Source: Trichosporon coremiiforme | Taxonomy: Eukaryota; Basidiomycota; Tremellomycetes; Trichosporonales; Trichosporonaceae | Direction of reading: 5' to 3' | Assembly (NCBI GenBank): GCA_039545355.1 | Contig: BCJJ01000015.1 | Location: forward strand, 806,001-870,000 | DNA: 64,000 bases | In this document: piece by piece, positions 45,801 to 57,767 of the stretch | How positions within the stretch are numbered: position 1 is the stretch's first letter | How the letters are laid out: every line of letters starts with the position of its first letter | The notes under the pieces: model-generated | The model's input: only the letters and a program-made list of their open reading frames with translations | Database searches by the model: none | Told to the model about the DNA's origin: nothing | Made by a program: the position numbers and the translations under genes

Positions 45801-47619
45801 CTGAATGCGCACCCGGATGATGACGCGCTGGAAGTTTGCCGCGGATTACTACCCGTGTTCCTCACGTTCGGGATCAACCCCGGTATCGACGAGGTCTGCG
45901 AGAACAATCTAGGCATCAAGCCACCGAAGCAGGCGGTTGCAGTGGGACTGGAAGGGTGAGCTATCTCAGTTACTGGCAAGCTAACGTCAGGCAACACGGA
46001 ACGTCCATCCTGTCATATGCGAACAGCCTTGCGGCGTGGAAGATATCTGCCACCGCTACCGGATTGCGACAGCTTGCGATTGTGACGCTCCTCCGTCCGT
46101 TCATGGAATCCCCAGGTGAAGTACTCTCTTGAGTGTGCGCTGATGCCCAGAATACGAAGATAGCGCGGCGGATGTTGTTGCGTACTACTCCGCGTGTCTG
46201 CCCGAGGATACGATAGAGGCTGGCATCGACCTATTTGCTGGGTGCTACCTCGACACAGCGGTGGACGTGCATCAATCGGCCCGTATGCTCTTCGGCGCCC
46301 GGTTGAGCAGGATGCCAAACGAGGATATCGAGGAGCTCGTGGAGTCACGACAGGATCAATGTGAGTTGTTCGAAGCTGCTTCTCTAACTCGTCACAGTGC
46401 CTACTCGGGTACCCGCAGATCAGGCTATGTCTGAGGCGTCTGCTCACGCGCTGACCGTCGTCGGCGGCATTGCCATCCACCGCTTTGCGTGCATGAACCC
46501 CACGGCACTGAAGGACGCCGCGGCGTCGATCGAGCTCTACCTGAATGACCCGAAGTACACGCATGTCGGGCTCGCGATCGAGCTGTGCTCGAAGGGCTTT
46601 ACAACATGGCAGACATACCTAGATCCAATGGAGCTGCTGCGGCGGCTGTTTTATCTCGCCACACACAAGGATTCGACCCTGCCGAATGCGGCTTCGGTTG
46701 CGGCGCAGGCGCGCCTCGCCGTGCTGAATGTGGCATCCTCAAACGCTCCGCTCTTCATGTCGACCCTGAGCCAGGACATCATGGACGCTAAGACCGTCGA
46801 TGACCGCACGGCTGTCATGAAGCTGTGCGTGTTCATGGCTCGCCGCCGCCCAGCGCTGCTCGAGAACGGCCTTCCGCGTATCTGCGAGGCAGTCGTGAAG
46901 AGTCTCGACCCGAACGTCGGCAAGATGCGCGACGACGTTTGGCAGGCTGCGACCGTGATCCTAAACGAGCTCGTTTCAGCGTAAGTAATCTCGGATTGAG
47001 GTTGCAACAGGCACATTGTGCAGCACCGCTTCCCGGAAAGCACCATCAGCTGATCATACCCGTAGATTCACGACAGTCGACTTTTGTGCCCACACGCAGC
47101 GCCTGGTTGTGGGCACGAACGAGGGTGCGGTTATCATGTATGACCTAAAGACTGCGTCGCGGCTCTACGTGTTAGAGCCGCACCACAAGGCGGTCAGCGC
47201 CGTGTCCTTTGCGCCCGACGGGCGGCGCCTTGTCACTGTCTCGCTCGAGGAGAGCGACGCGACAGTGTGGAAGGTCGGCTCCAGCATCAGCGGCTTCTTC
47301 AATGTCGGTGGTCCGCCAAGGCAGGGTGGCAAACCCGGCGAGCCCTATCGCCGCATCCCCTTCGTCCGTGCCGATGACGGTGAGTAGTGAACGACTGCGA
47401 GGGGCAGTGACCTCACATCCGTGCCTGGTGTATGGAGTGTGGCACTGGGAACGGGCAGGGCAAATTCGAGACCATGACGCGTAGGGTCGAGACCATTACT
47501 GACTATCAGAACCTCTCGGAGACGTCGGTGCCCTCAGCGATGTGCGGGTTTCGTGGCTCGCGAACCGGCAGGCACGCGTCTCGATTGGTGCTACGAAGCT
47601 CACCTTCGAAACAACATAA
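42855..47619 (+). CDS. WDR7/rabconnectin-3 beta-like WD40 protein
   Basis: In animals this family pairs with DMXL proteins to regulate V-ATPase assembly. Exons are 42855-44699, 44739-45105, 45145-45955, 45991-46115, 46151-46360, 46398-46980, 47066-47379 and 47510-47619. Introns are 39, 39, 35, 35, 37, 85 and 130 nt, all phase-consistent, giving 1,454 residues. The first ATG is uncertain; ATG 43020 (MTRPPPPILPFLPDV) gives 1,399. The N-terminal beta-propeller has a Ser-rich insertion. A helical middle follows, then the family's C-terminal WD pair (HTQRLVVGTNEGAVIMYDL, VSAVSFAPDGRRLVTVSLEE, WKVGSS). The last exon (VRVSWLANRQARVSIGATKL) is added by a 130-nt intron; stopping at TAG 47385-47387 would truncate this conserved tail. 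Confidence 0.78.
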
Positions 47620-47898
47620 TTACATCACATTCCGCGAAACCTCGATCAGACATCGATGTCAGGAGGAAGTGTAATGCATGCTTAATTACTGCCTCGCCTG
47701 GGCTTCACACTTTTCGCTGTCTTCACATTTACGCCTGAACGATCACCGCTCTTGTGGCGACACAGCAGTGGCACAGTGCGAACTTCACGCCTTCAAGGTG
47801 CACTCCGACGGCCGACTCACAACCACTAACAGCAAGATGTAAGTACTTCAAGCTAACGTCCAGCGGCAAGGGACTCGCCACAGACACTCTCATTCAAC
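47620..47898. other. Short intergenic region before the GH18 pair
   Basis: 3' flank of the WDR7-like gene and promoter of the broken GH18 copy. No other feature seen. Confidence 0.55.
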
Positions 47899-50200
47899 AT
47901 GCGTTCCCACATTGCGCTGGTCGCTGTCCTCTCACTCCTCGCTTCGATTCACTCTGCGCCGGTCAGCCCGGTGCGCCGCGACGAAGCTGTTCCCAGCGGC
48001 CCCCTGCCCAGAGCCGTCTCGGGCTCTGACGCTCCCCAAGCCCTCGAGAGTCCCGGCGACTCTCAGGGCTCGATGGACCTCAGCACACTGCTGTCGTCCA
48101 GCGACGGCCCCTTCGAGGCTCGCTTGAAGGTCCGCGCCGACAAAGGCCTTGATGACGGTGGCGAGGATGGCTCTGCCAGTTCAGAGCCTTCCGCCGAGCC
48201 GACCGCTGTTGGTTCCGACTACATTACCTCCCCACCGATACTGGTTGGGCCGCCAACGCCGCTTCTACCTCTGGCGCCTCCGGCTGCAACTCCGAAGGCA
48301 GTGACAACTTGGCCACTGGCTGGACCGAAGTTCTCTCCGCACACTCACCTTACGTTGGCAGCGACTTCCCCTACGATGGTGGCTACGCTGCTGCCGCTGT
48401 CGCTACCTCTGCTGGCGGCCCCGCTTTAGCCATCGGCTCGGACCAGGGCAGTGCCTTCGCTGATGTTACTTCCGCTGCAGACCCAGCTCTTGCCACCGGT
48501 TCCGCCGATAGGCGTGCCTTCTCTGTCGATGGCTACTCCACTTCTGCTGGCACATCCGCCACTTCCAAAGACTATGCTTCTTCTGGCTCCCACGCTCCGA
48601 CTGGCTACTCTGCTCCTTCTGGCGCCTCTGCCGCTGGCTCCGCTTCAATGGTCACCGCCGCCTCAGCCTCGTCCGCTTCCGGTGGTGACGCATCATCGGC
48701 TGCTATATCCTCTGCCGTTATCCCTTCGTCTGTGGCTGACTCGGCTGTAGTACCCCCTGCGCCCTTGCCCTCCGCAGCCGTCCCGTCTGCGCCTCTTCCC
48801 TCTGGCGCCTCCGGAGCTACCTCGATCTTCGACTCGCTCGCCTTACCCGCTGCTTCCGGCACTGCGGCGACGGGCTCGTACGCCGATGTGTCAGTTAGTT
48901 CGGCCGCTGTGGGCTCTGACTCTGGGTCCGCCGTTTGCTTAGCATCCGCGTCTTTTGGTAGCATGTCCGGCTCCGGCGCTGGCTCGTTTACCGCTGCTTC
49001 TGCTTCGGGCGCCTCTACCTTTGCCTCTGGTGGAGCCTCGAGCGCCGGCTTCGGTACGGCGACTGTATCTGCGATATCGGCCTCAGCTTTGGGAGCCGGC
49101 ACCATGCCAGGCTCCGACGGGGAAACTCCCGCAGACCCTTCGGGCTCCTTTGACACGGCCACCGACCCCAGGTCTGATTCTGATTTCGACTCCAGCTCCG
49201 GCGGCTCTAGTTCGGATGCGGACGCCGGAGGCACTTCTGCTGAAGTGTCCGGTATTGGCTCAGACTCCGGATCCTCTTGGAGATGGTCCTCTGGAGACAC
49301 TGGTGCCTCTGGTAGCTCTGCGATCACTGCTGCCTCCGCCGCCTCTGGAAGAGCGTCAATGGACTCAAGTTCGGACTCTTACGACAGTGTTTCTGGTGCC
49401 ACCTCTGCCGACTCTTCGCCTTCCGCCTCCGCCACTAGTGGCGACTAGCCCCACCAAATTCCCCAGCTCCGTCGCTGACTATGTCAAGAAGTACGGCTTT
49501 GGCGGTGCCGACATCGACTATGAAGGTGAGTTTCATCCCCAGTTTCGTTATCGAACAGCGCACCTGACAGCAGATTTCGATGCCGCTGACGCAGGCAAGT
49601 CCGCCGCATGAGTGACTGAGTTTCACAAGGCGCTCCGCTCGGCTCTCGGTCCGGACTACCTCATCTCGCACGCGCCCATCAGCCCTGGTTCCAAGGCAGC
49701 CCCTACGCCGACGGGCGTACGAGACTGTGTTCAAGGACATCGGCGACGAGCTCGACTTCTTCAACCTGCAGTACTACAACGCCGAGGACAACTATAAAGT
49801 CTGCGAAGTAAGTTGCACTACTGGCTCGGACCTGACGACAGTCCCTCGTCATGGACTGCGGTTCGACGTACCCCGGTACGCGGTCAAGCAGCTCAACGTG
49901 ATGGGCATTCCCTGGGAGAAGCTTGTCATTGGCAAGCCGATAGCATCGGGCAAAGCCGAGACGGGCTACATCGAGCCGGCCACGCTTGCCAAGTGCATCG
50001 CCGAGGTCAAATCGCTTGGCCGCAAGACGAACGTCATGTTCTGGCAGTGTAGTGCTGAAGCTGTGAGTTAAAGCTGTCCCGCCTTTCGATGCTCCGAGCT
50101 GATCGCAGAACAATAATACCGTGATCGGTAGTGCTGGCGCGGGCGGCGACTCAGCCAGCGGCGACTTCGACGACAGCACCTCCTCCACCTACCTTCCCCA
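47899..50200 (+). pseudogene. Broken GH18 chitinase-like gene (tandem copy 1)
   Basis: Begins with a clear signal peptide (MRSHIALVAVLSLLASIHSA) at 47899. A long Ser/Ala-rich stretch continues in a second frame (to 49448), and GH18 fragments lie in three frames. The catalytic motif GGADIDYE (49504-49524) is followed by a 48-nt intron, then TGA 49609-49611. The intact copy has Trp at the matching place, so TGG to TGA is likely. After the stop the same frame gives LISHAPISP, then at least two shifts occur before DELDFFNLQYYNAEDNY and a further shift before the KQLNVMGIPWEKLVIGKPI block. Splice sites are still recognisable at 49526-49573 and near 49807-49840. The order of segments matches the intact copy, so this is a decayed tandem duplicate, unless many sequencing errors are assumed. 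Confidence 0.7.
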
Positions 50201-50470
50201 TTGTTTTCCTCCTGGCACTGACAATCAGATGTCGAAGCACAAAAGGCAGGGGATGATAACGATTTCACAAGTGATCGCCGCCTTATCTTCAATACTGCTG
50301 TTGTCACAACAATGAATCACAATGCGGAAGCAACAGCAGCTGCCTCAGCTGTCCACTGGGCCATGACCAGTCTGGTGAGCTGCGGGCTGCACATTCATAA
50401 GACGGGCCTGAGAGTGCGCTCTCCCGTTCGCCGCCATTTCTCTATCGACAACTTTCGCTTTCGTGTCAAG

Positions 50471-52771
50471 ATGCTTTTCAGCGTTGTTGCTGTCTTATCT
50501 GTTTCCATCTGTGTCTCTTCAGGCCCCATTTGGTATCCCGCTCTCGCTGGCCGAGGCGAGCCCGCCACTCCCAGCCAGGCTGCTGTCCAGTCTGCAGGCG
50601 CTCCTGCTGGTCGGAATGCTGCTTCTTCGGCGTCTGTGACCGCTGCCTCCGGCTCGGCGGTAGTCCAGGCGACTACCACACTGTCTGGGATTTCTGCAAA
50701 CCAGACTACTAAAGGCGGATGTTCCCATGGCGCCTTCCAGTGCTCCGGCAAGGAATTGCAGGGTGAGTATTGACAGCGTCGAGGCTGACCCCAGTCTGTG
50801 GCAATGGAGCTTGGACAACGATCCAGACTTGTACACAGAAGCAGATCTGCGTGTGAAGCTTTGTATGACACCTCGATAGCTGACATCAGAATGTCCCCCT
50901 ACTACAACTGCGTTGAGCGAAGCTACATTGAGCTCACAAACTCGACCGCTTCTCTGCCCCCGGGTGCTTCTAATTCGACCACTGCAGGTTCCACGGGGAC
51001 GGACTCGACCACCTCATCTGGCTCACAGGGCAACACCACAAGTACCCAAGGTAACTCAACCAGTGGTGGTCCCAGCAGCCCTGGCAGCAACAACAGCTGG
51101 ACTGCACCTCACCGGGTCATCTACGCGAACCTTGCCACAAAGTCTGAGTCTGGCTTCCCTGATCCTGACGAGTTGGGTGACTTCAACCGTCTCATCATTA
51201 GTGTCTACCTCGCAGATGGTCGGAAGGCATTTGACGTGAGTTACGGAGTTCAAGCTTCTCGCTTCTCTGCATAGCTGACACCAGAATGCGAAGGCATGGG
51301 CTGATATGGACGCCTCGAAGCGACAATCCCTGCTCGACGCATACCACAAACGTGGCATCACAGTCATGTTTTCCCTCTTCGGCTCGACAGACGCGCCGAC
51401 GAGCAAGGAGAAGCGCGACCCGGCCGAGTTCGCTGACGAAGTCGCAAACTTCACACTGCAGTACGGCTTTGACGGCGTCGATGCGGACTACGAAGACTTT
51501 GACGCGATGAACGCCGGCGACGCTGTCGCGTGGCTAACCTGTGAGTCACAGTCAGCGCTTTGTTTAACTCGACCCAGCATTCCAGAAGAGACTTCGGAAC
51601 AAGCTGCCGAACCACCTGATCTCGCATGCGCCCATTGCACCCTGGTTCGCCGAGGACGAATACAAGGATGGCGCCTACGCCGGCTTCCACAAGCAGGCGG
51701 GTGACGGCGTCGACTTCTACAACCTCCAGTACTACAACCAGGAGAGACAGTATGAGGACTGCGAGTCCATCATGGTCGACGCGAGCAGGACGCACTACCC
51801 CAAGACATCAATCAAGGAGCTGCACGAGAGGCTCGGTGTGCCGCTGGAGAAGCTCGTGCTCGGCAAACCCGTGGCCAAGGGTGAGGCAGCATCAGGGTGA
51901 GTCAATCAGCAAGCAGCTCCATGGATCCTCCCTGCAGAGCTGATCTCCAGGTTCATGACACCTGGTGACCTCTCCCAGTGCTTCGCACTTAACGACTTTG
52001 AGTGGCCTGAGTCCCTTATGTTTTGGCAATGGAAGGACGAGGAGGTAAGCTGTGTTGGTTGGGGCACTTAGCTGACGGCAGAAACCCTCTGAGTTCCTAG
52101 CAAATGTGCTCGACGGCAGTGACTGTGAGGAATGGGAGTATGAGGACGGCTCGACTGAAGCCAGTTCGAGTGCAGGCTTTGCGGCACCGACATTTTCGGA
52201 GACATCACAGTTCCCATCTTCGAGCCCACCTGCTGGTTCCGGTAGTTCAAGTGCTACGAAGCCGGCCACTTCATCCTCCTCCGCAGCCAAACCAAGCACG
52301 GCACTGAGGACCTCTGGCCCTCCCGTCTCAGACACTGGTGCCAGTTCAGCCACAGCTTCAGCGAGTCCCTCGACCACATCGGCGCCTGCTAGCACTGGCC
52401 CGGTCGTTAGCTCAAACACCACCACCAGCTCTCATGCAACCAGCGCTACACCATCTAGCGAGACACCAGGCATGTCCAACCCCTCAGCGGATTCTGATAG
52501 TGACTCAGCTACCAGTGCATTGTCTTCCTCCTCCGAAACTGGCACTACTTCTACAGCTAGCGAGGCGCCAGACATGCCCGGGCCCTCTTCCGCTGCTAGT
52601 AGCAGTTCGTCCTTCACCAGCCCTAGCGCAGCATCCTCCAGCTCTGCAGCCACCTCATCCTCGGCTATCAGCGACTCAGGTAACTGGATTGATTCCTCGC
52701 CTTCTGCTGCCGCCTCGCCTATTGAAGTAGCGTCGAGCGCGCCGGCCGCCTCGGCTTCTTCAATCTCATAA
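50471..52771 (+). CDS. Secreted GH18 glycosidase (chitinase-like), tandem copy 2
   Basis: Hydrolyses chitin-type beta-1,4-GlcNAc links in cell wall or food. Exons 50471-50762, 50795-50852, 50890-51235, 51285-51540, 51578-51896, 51951-52044 and 52082-52771; introns are 32, 37, 49, 37, 54 and 37 nt. Product 684 residues. A signal peptide (MLFSVVAVLSVSICVSSG) is followed by a cysteine module, CSHGAFQC...VCGNGAW...C, like small carbohydrate-binding modules on fungal glycosidases; it is readable only after splicing introns 1 and 2. The GH18 barrel runs from about 160 (RVIYANLATKS). Its active-site signature DGVDADYE at 295-302 has Glu302 as acid/base. Later blocks are LISHAPIAPW, YNLQYYNQE and ESLMFWQW. 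The C-terminal about 250 residues are a Ser/Thr/Ala-rich, O-glycosylation-type stalk without a clear GPI signal. The motif GNWID recurs beyond the stop, so an extra exon is possible. Confidence 0.85.
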
Positions 52772-55700
52772 ACCGGAGACTAGCAGGGCGGCAACTGGAT
52801 CGACACCTCCATCAACTCTGCAAGTAATGCTCCGAGTGAGGCTCACGCGATGCCTGTTGCGTCGCATACGGCGCAGGTGCGTAGGGTTGTATTCCAGCTA
52901 GTACTTAGACAGCGGTATGCAATGATGCCACCGATCAGAATAGCTGCATACACTACCTTAGTTCATTGTCCGATCACCGCATCGTCACACGTTGCACAGT
53001 TTATGAATATGTATGCATCGTAAAACTTGTCATTCAGATCAATGCATGTGATACTGGTGATGAGTGTTGTAAGAACGGAGAGAAGGGAAGCACCAATGCC
53101 ACCCGGTGGCCTACGCGCGCGCACGCAGGCACAAGACGGTATTGGTGTTTTCCGCTCTCTGGGTTCGTGTATGAGAGTCGATGCGTTACTGAACGCAGCG
53201 CGTATGGACCATGAAGGAGGAGAGAAGGAAAACGGCCGCTGTGTCGTGGCCATGGCGGCATAAGGAATGGGGTAGTTGGTAGTTGCGTGTACATGCTTGC
53301 ATGGGGGCAAGGCTTGGCTTGACGCGAGTGTATATCGAGTCGAGGTTGGGGGCCGTGTGTGGTCGGCATTGCTATATGCTTGCTACAGACTATAGACTGT
53401 GAACACTGTCATGTACGCAGTGTCGTGAATTGCTTAATGTTATGTGTCGATAACTGAAGAAAGAAAAACAAACAACAAGGTGTGTGCGGTGTGCGGTTGA
53501 AAGGTGAATGTATATTGAGTCAGTGTCCCCTGCCGCAATGTCCATGATGATGGCTGGGGGGGAGATGGACCGACTCGGTTTGGGAATGAAGAATGCCACC
53601 AGATGTCTTGGTGGGGAGATGGATGGATCTCAAGAGGAGAACTGGATACATACCGACAGGTTGGGTCTTATATACCTCACTGCGTTGACGCGGCACGGAT
53701 GACGATGGAAGGCAAGCAACAATGGGCTACGCAATACCACGGTCTCACTCTGAGATCGTATAATGGGTGGCGACTCCAGGAAAGGGTCAAACGCAGATCA
53801 CTCTCTCCTCTCGGCATTCCCTCGGGGATTGCCAGTCTGCCGGAGTCGCACCAGTAGAGCCAGCAAACTAGCGAAGCGTATCAGCGTATCGAGACAGGAA
53901 GGAAACCAGCACGGTGACTAACATCACTGGCACAGTGTTGAACGAGCACGCTCGACTTGTCAGTTGCATTTGCTCCACGCCTCACTGTCCACCGTTGCAG
54001 TGGGTCCTGGGTCGAGAGGGACGAGAGGGACGAGGGGAGGGGGAATGCGAAACTGTGTTATTTCGCCAGGCTACGCTTTTCGGGTGCGCGTGATCACTTG
54101 TCCCTTGCGTTCATTGCGACATCTGCGACTTGCCGGCGACGAAGGGGCCGGTCAGCATCAATTTACTCAACAGGTGGGCAGAGATATGTGCAGATCTAAC
54201 GACAATCGCCGGCCCGCATCCAGATCTGCACGTGCCAGCTTGCCTCGTTTGGCGAAGGACAGAAAAAGAAGTCTGAAACCATTCCGAATGGTGAGAAAGG
54301 GCTGTCCGAATCTGTCCCGGAGAGGAGCCTTCGGACGCCGATGCCAAACTCAATATGACAGGCTGCAAAGCAGTACAAGGTCCGGGGGTGCTGGCGCCGG
54401 ATCAACGCAGGCCCGGTTCGTCAGCGGAAGACGGGATCGTGGGAGAGATGTCACGGACGGGGAGCGGATGTCCGCGATCGACGGTGACACGGCGACGGAC
54501 ACTCTCAGTGTGCTCTGAGCATCCGCGGTGCGCTTTTGTGTACCGGCGCGCCGCCGGTGTACCGCCAGAATGCCGGGCGCCGCTCGCGCGCAGCGTGTAG
54601 CGAACAACCGTCCGCTTTAGGCTTGGCGAGTTAGGCGTTCGCTTTAGGTCACTATGTAAGGAGAGGCACGGAGGGAGGGCCTCGGCGCTCGGTGTGGAGG
54701 TCCAGGGCGCGGTGACGGAGAGGGGGTCACTGCCCGCTTGGGCCCTTTGGTCCGGAGCCCAGGGTGAAGGTCCGCTCTCGTCCGCGAGCTGGGTATCCGG
54801 GCCGGCTCCGGTCGCTCCAGTTGCAAGGCGCTGAGCCGAAGACGTGGTGAGATTATAGGGGGATCTGGTGAGCTCGCCTGGTCCGAGGGATGGCATATAT
54901 CCAGGTTACGAGAGCCCTGTGCCCAGCATTGAAGGCACGCATGTAGACTAGAATAGATGCTCCGGGTGACGATGATGTTGGGAGCCGACGCAGTCGTCGC
55001 TGCGTGGTTGGTCGTGCACGTTGCGGACGACGATGGACCAAGAGCGCGAGGAGCGAGGAGGCACGCCGACGGTGCCGGGGCCGCATGGGGTCTGACACTA
55101 GTGTGAAGAGGCGTCCGGCGGCAATGGCGGCCGGTTCAGGGTCCAGCAGAAGGGGTTTATCCAAAATGTCCTGAAGGACTTTCGAGGGAGGCATGCTAGG
55201 TACCAGGCAGTGGGCAGTGCGTAAACGCAGAGAGAAGCTTTCGCGCATGAGTCAGGCCGACGGCGGCACTCAGGTTGTGCATTGAGCGAGCGTGTGCCAT
55301 GTTTGTCTGAGTCGAGAGTCGTGCGATGGAGGCGGGGCCGTTCATGCCGCTCACGGCCAGTCAGGTATCAGATAATATCAGATAGAAATCAGGTACCCTG
55401 CGCCTTCCGTCTTCCACTATCGTCGTTTGCCAATCCTTAATCGGATTCGGACTCATTTTGACCAAGTGGCGGTCTGGGCGGGTTAGCCGATCCCAACTCT
55501 CATTCCTTTGCTTCTCCACATTTGCCAAACCACCCTCGTTCCGCTCATTGCGGGCAAGCACATTCGATCTCCCGGTGCCAAATGCAGATCGCCCGAGGTC
55601 AAATCATTCACACCAAAGGTTGTACACCATGTGGGTCCGCAAAGTGCGAACGTCGATGAGGGTGACATTCCCATCTGCGGCAGACTATGCTCCGTCATCA

Positions 55701-57767
55701 TGCCGTCAGAAGTCTTCCTCTCCTCGTATGCAACTCGATGATGAACTCGCGCATTCCACCCTAGCACTGCCCATGAATGGCAGTCCGATGGCGGGGAGCC
55801 TCGGCTTTGATTTCGGCGTGGCCTGGGCCTCGGCGTCAGCTGACATGCCGGGAGTGAGTGAGAGCCGAAGCAATGCCGGAGTGAAGAGAAGGTGAGCAGC
55901 TGCTTCTGAATGACGATACGACGGGCCAATTCCAGCATCAGCCGGAACCGCCGAGAACGGATGGATAATCTTGTGCCTACACATGGCAGAACAAAGCTTG
56001 GCTCGAAACGAGGGCGGGGCCACAGAGGCGAGGAGCGAAACGCGCGGTAATGGCCAAGAGTGCGGGAGGAGATCCCATCCTAGATCCATCTCGGATGTAC
56101 AGGACATGGCGAGCAACGCTGCACCGCTTGCAGAATGCAGCGAGGACGGAAAGACGGCGCATAGTGAGAGCTCAAGGCAGCCGTACCGTGAATGAGTCGT
56201 GTGCTGTTACGTGCTTGTGCCACGCACAGGGGACGGACTAGGACTAGGGCCAATGGCGCCCGAGCGTTTGCGGCACGAGGCATTAAAATTACCTGCAGGC
56301 GTGCAGCATGCACAGGGATCGTGCGATCACATGTGCATGCGACCTCGCGCTTCGACCTCGAGCCTCGACGACTCCCAAGGCTTGCGCACCAAGGAATCGG
56401 ACGCATCACGCATCACGCACGGAGCTTGCAGCACTGTCCACCACTCTCGGTATCCTAACTCCTCTCCTCCTTCGGCTCACGGCACCAAGGCTCCAAGAAT
56501 TACGCCGAGCCCTGCTTTCGCTCTGTCCCGATCCGACATGGCTGGGCAGCCTCGCATTCAGCTGCAAGTTCGCGTTCGCACCTCAACCCCCACCCTCCCA
56601 TTCAACATCCCCTCCTACCCTCGACTGTAACCCTCTGTCTCCCGCCTTCAAGCTCTCACGCTCGTCACCAAACCACAACCTGTACTGTCGCTGTCAGTCT
56701 GTTCCTCGGACGTTGGGCGGAGTAGAGTGAGATCAAGGATTCGGAGTGTCACACGTTCAGCCTTGAGGATGCAGTGGGAACGGTCGGCAAGGCAATAGAC
56801 GCGAGCCTGACACGGGCTTACCAAGAGATGTGAGAGACAGTGCCTATGCATTGCTGTAAGAAAGTGAGACGTTGGGTTGGTGGGGAGATTGAGTGGCCCT
56901 CCGCTGTTAAAAAGTGTGGGAGAGTCGTCGGAGGGAGGGTGGTGTTGTCGTAGTCCGAGGGTAAACGGCAGATCATGGTGAAGGAAGCACGGCCGTGTCC
57001 TGGGTGCACGCCCCTCGCAGAGTGTGTCAGGTCGGGTTGTCCGATGGCGGCGGTTGAGTGTGACGTGGTGCATCTGAGGAGAGGAAGGAAGGGGCTACGG
57101 TGAGCGTGTCTGGCATGACTCATCAAGAGTAAGGCGACTGGCCCTGAGCCGACGGAAGCGACCGCCCTGGGCTTCGGCCCTGGCACCTGGCGCCTGGCCT
57201 CGGACCCTGAACTCGAGACAAGCCAAGGCTGGCTCAGGCTCGCTGGTCATAGCCGTGGGCGAAAATGCATCCTCACCCAGCCAGGACAGCCAGGACAGCC
57301 AGGACCGAAAAGCAACACCCAAATCAGATATTAAGCCAACGTCTTGTTGACCTCCACCCCTACTTGCCCCCGAACACGACACAGAGATCACTCGATGGTC
57401 CGTCGACTCCGACAACAACCAGATCAACTCCGTCTCCGACGCCGCGTGTCCGACTGCGACCGACCCCTCGCCCACACTCCATAACATACACTCGTTATTT
57501 ATACACACATCTACCTCGGCCCAGCCCGCAAGACACCGCCCGCGTCATCTCAACTAATCGCCGCCACCGTCGCCGCACCTTCCTCAGCAACGTCAACAAC
57601 TCCAAAGTAAAATCACCGCCGACCAGCTACTCCAGTCCAGCCCCAGCCAGGACATCAGGACTCTGGACCTTACGCTCGCGAGCTTCCCAGGCAGTCCCCC
57701 GCACCCAAACACCGTGACGTTCGTCGGTAGCACCTATCTTTCGCAGCCGTTATCGCACTTGCCCGCA
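52772..57767. other. 5-kb gene-poor region
   Basis: No gene could be supported. It starts with a GNWIDTS-coding stretch (about 52785-52880) resembling the end of the GH18 stalk. Short open frames on both strands (for example minus-strand MPPSKVLQDILDKPLLLD near 55194, plus-strand MQLDDELAHSTLALPMNG near 55730) look isolated. The right end, from about 57.3 kb, is the pyrimidine-rich promoter/leader of regulator 2. Confidence 0.45.

Noticed and set aside
48605..49327. Minus-strand frame opposite the Ser/Ala-rich part of the broken GH18 gene
   Set aside because: Reverse reading of a Ser/Ala repeat gives an acidic low-complexity peptide; no start context or splice support.
54853..55248. Minus-strand frame with MPPSKVLQDILDKPLLLD
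   Set aside because: The first about 30 residues look protein-like but the rest turns into Arg/Pro noise, and no splice partners were found.
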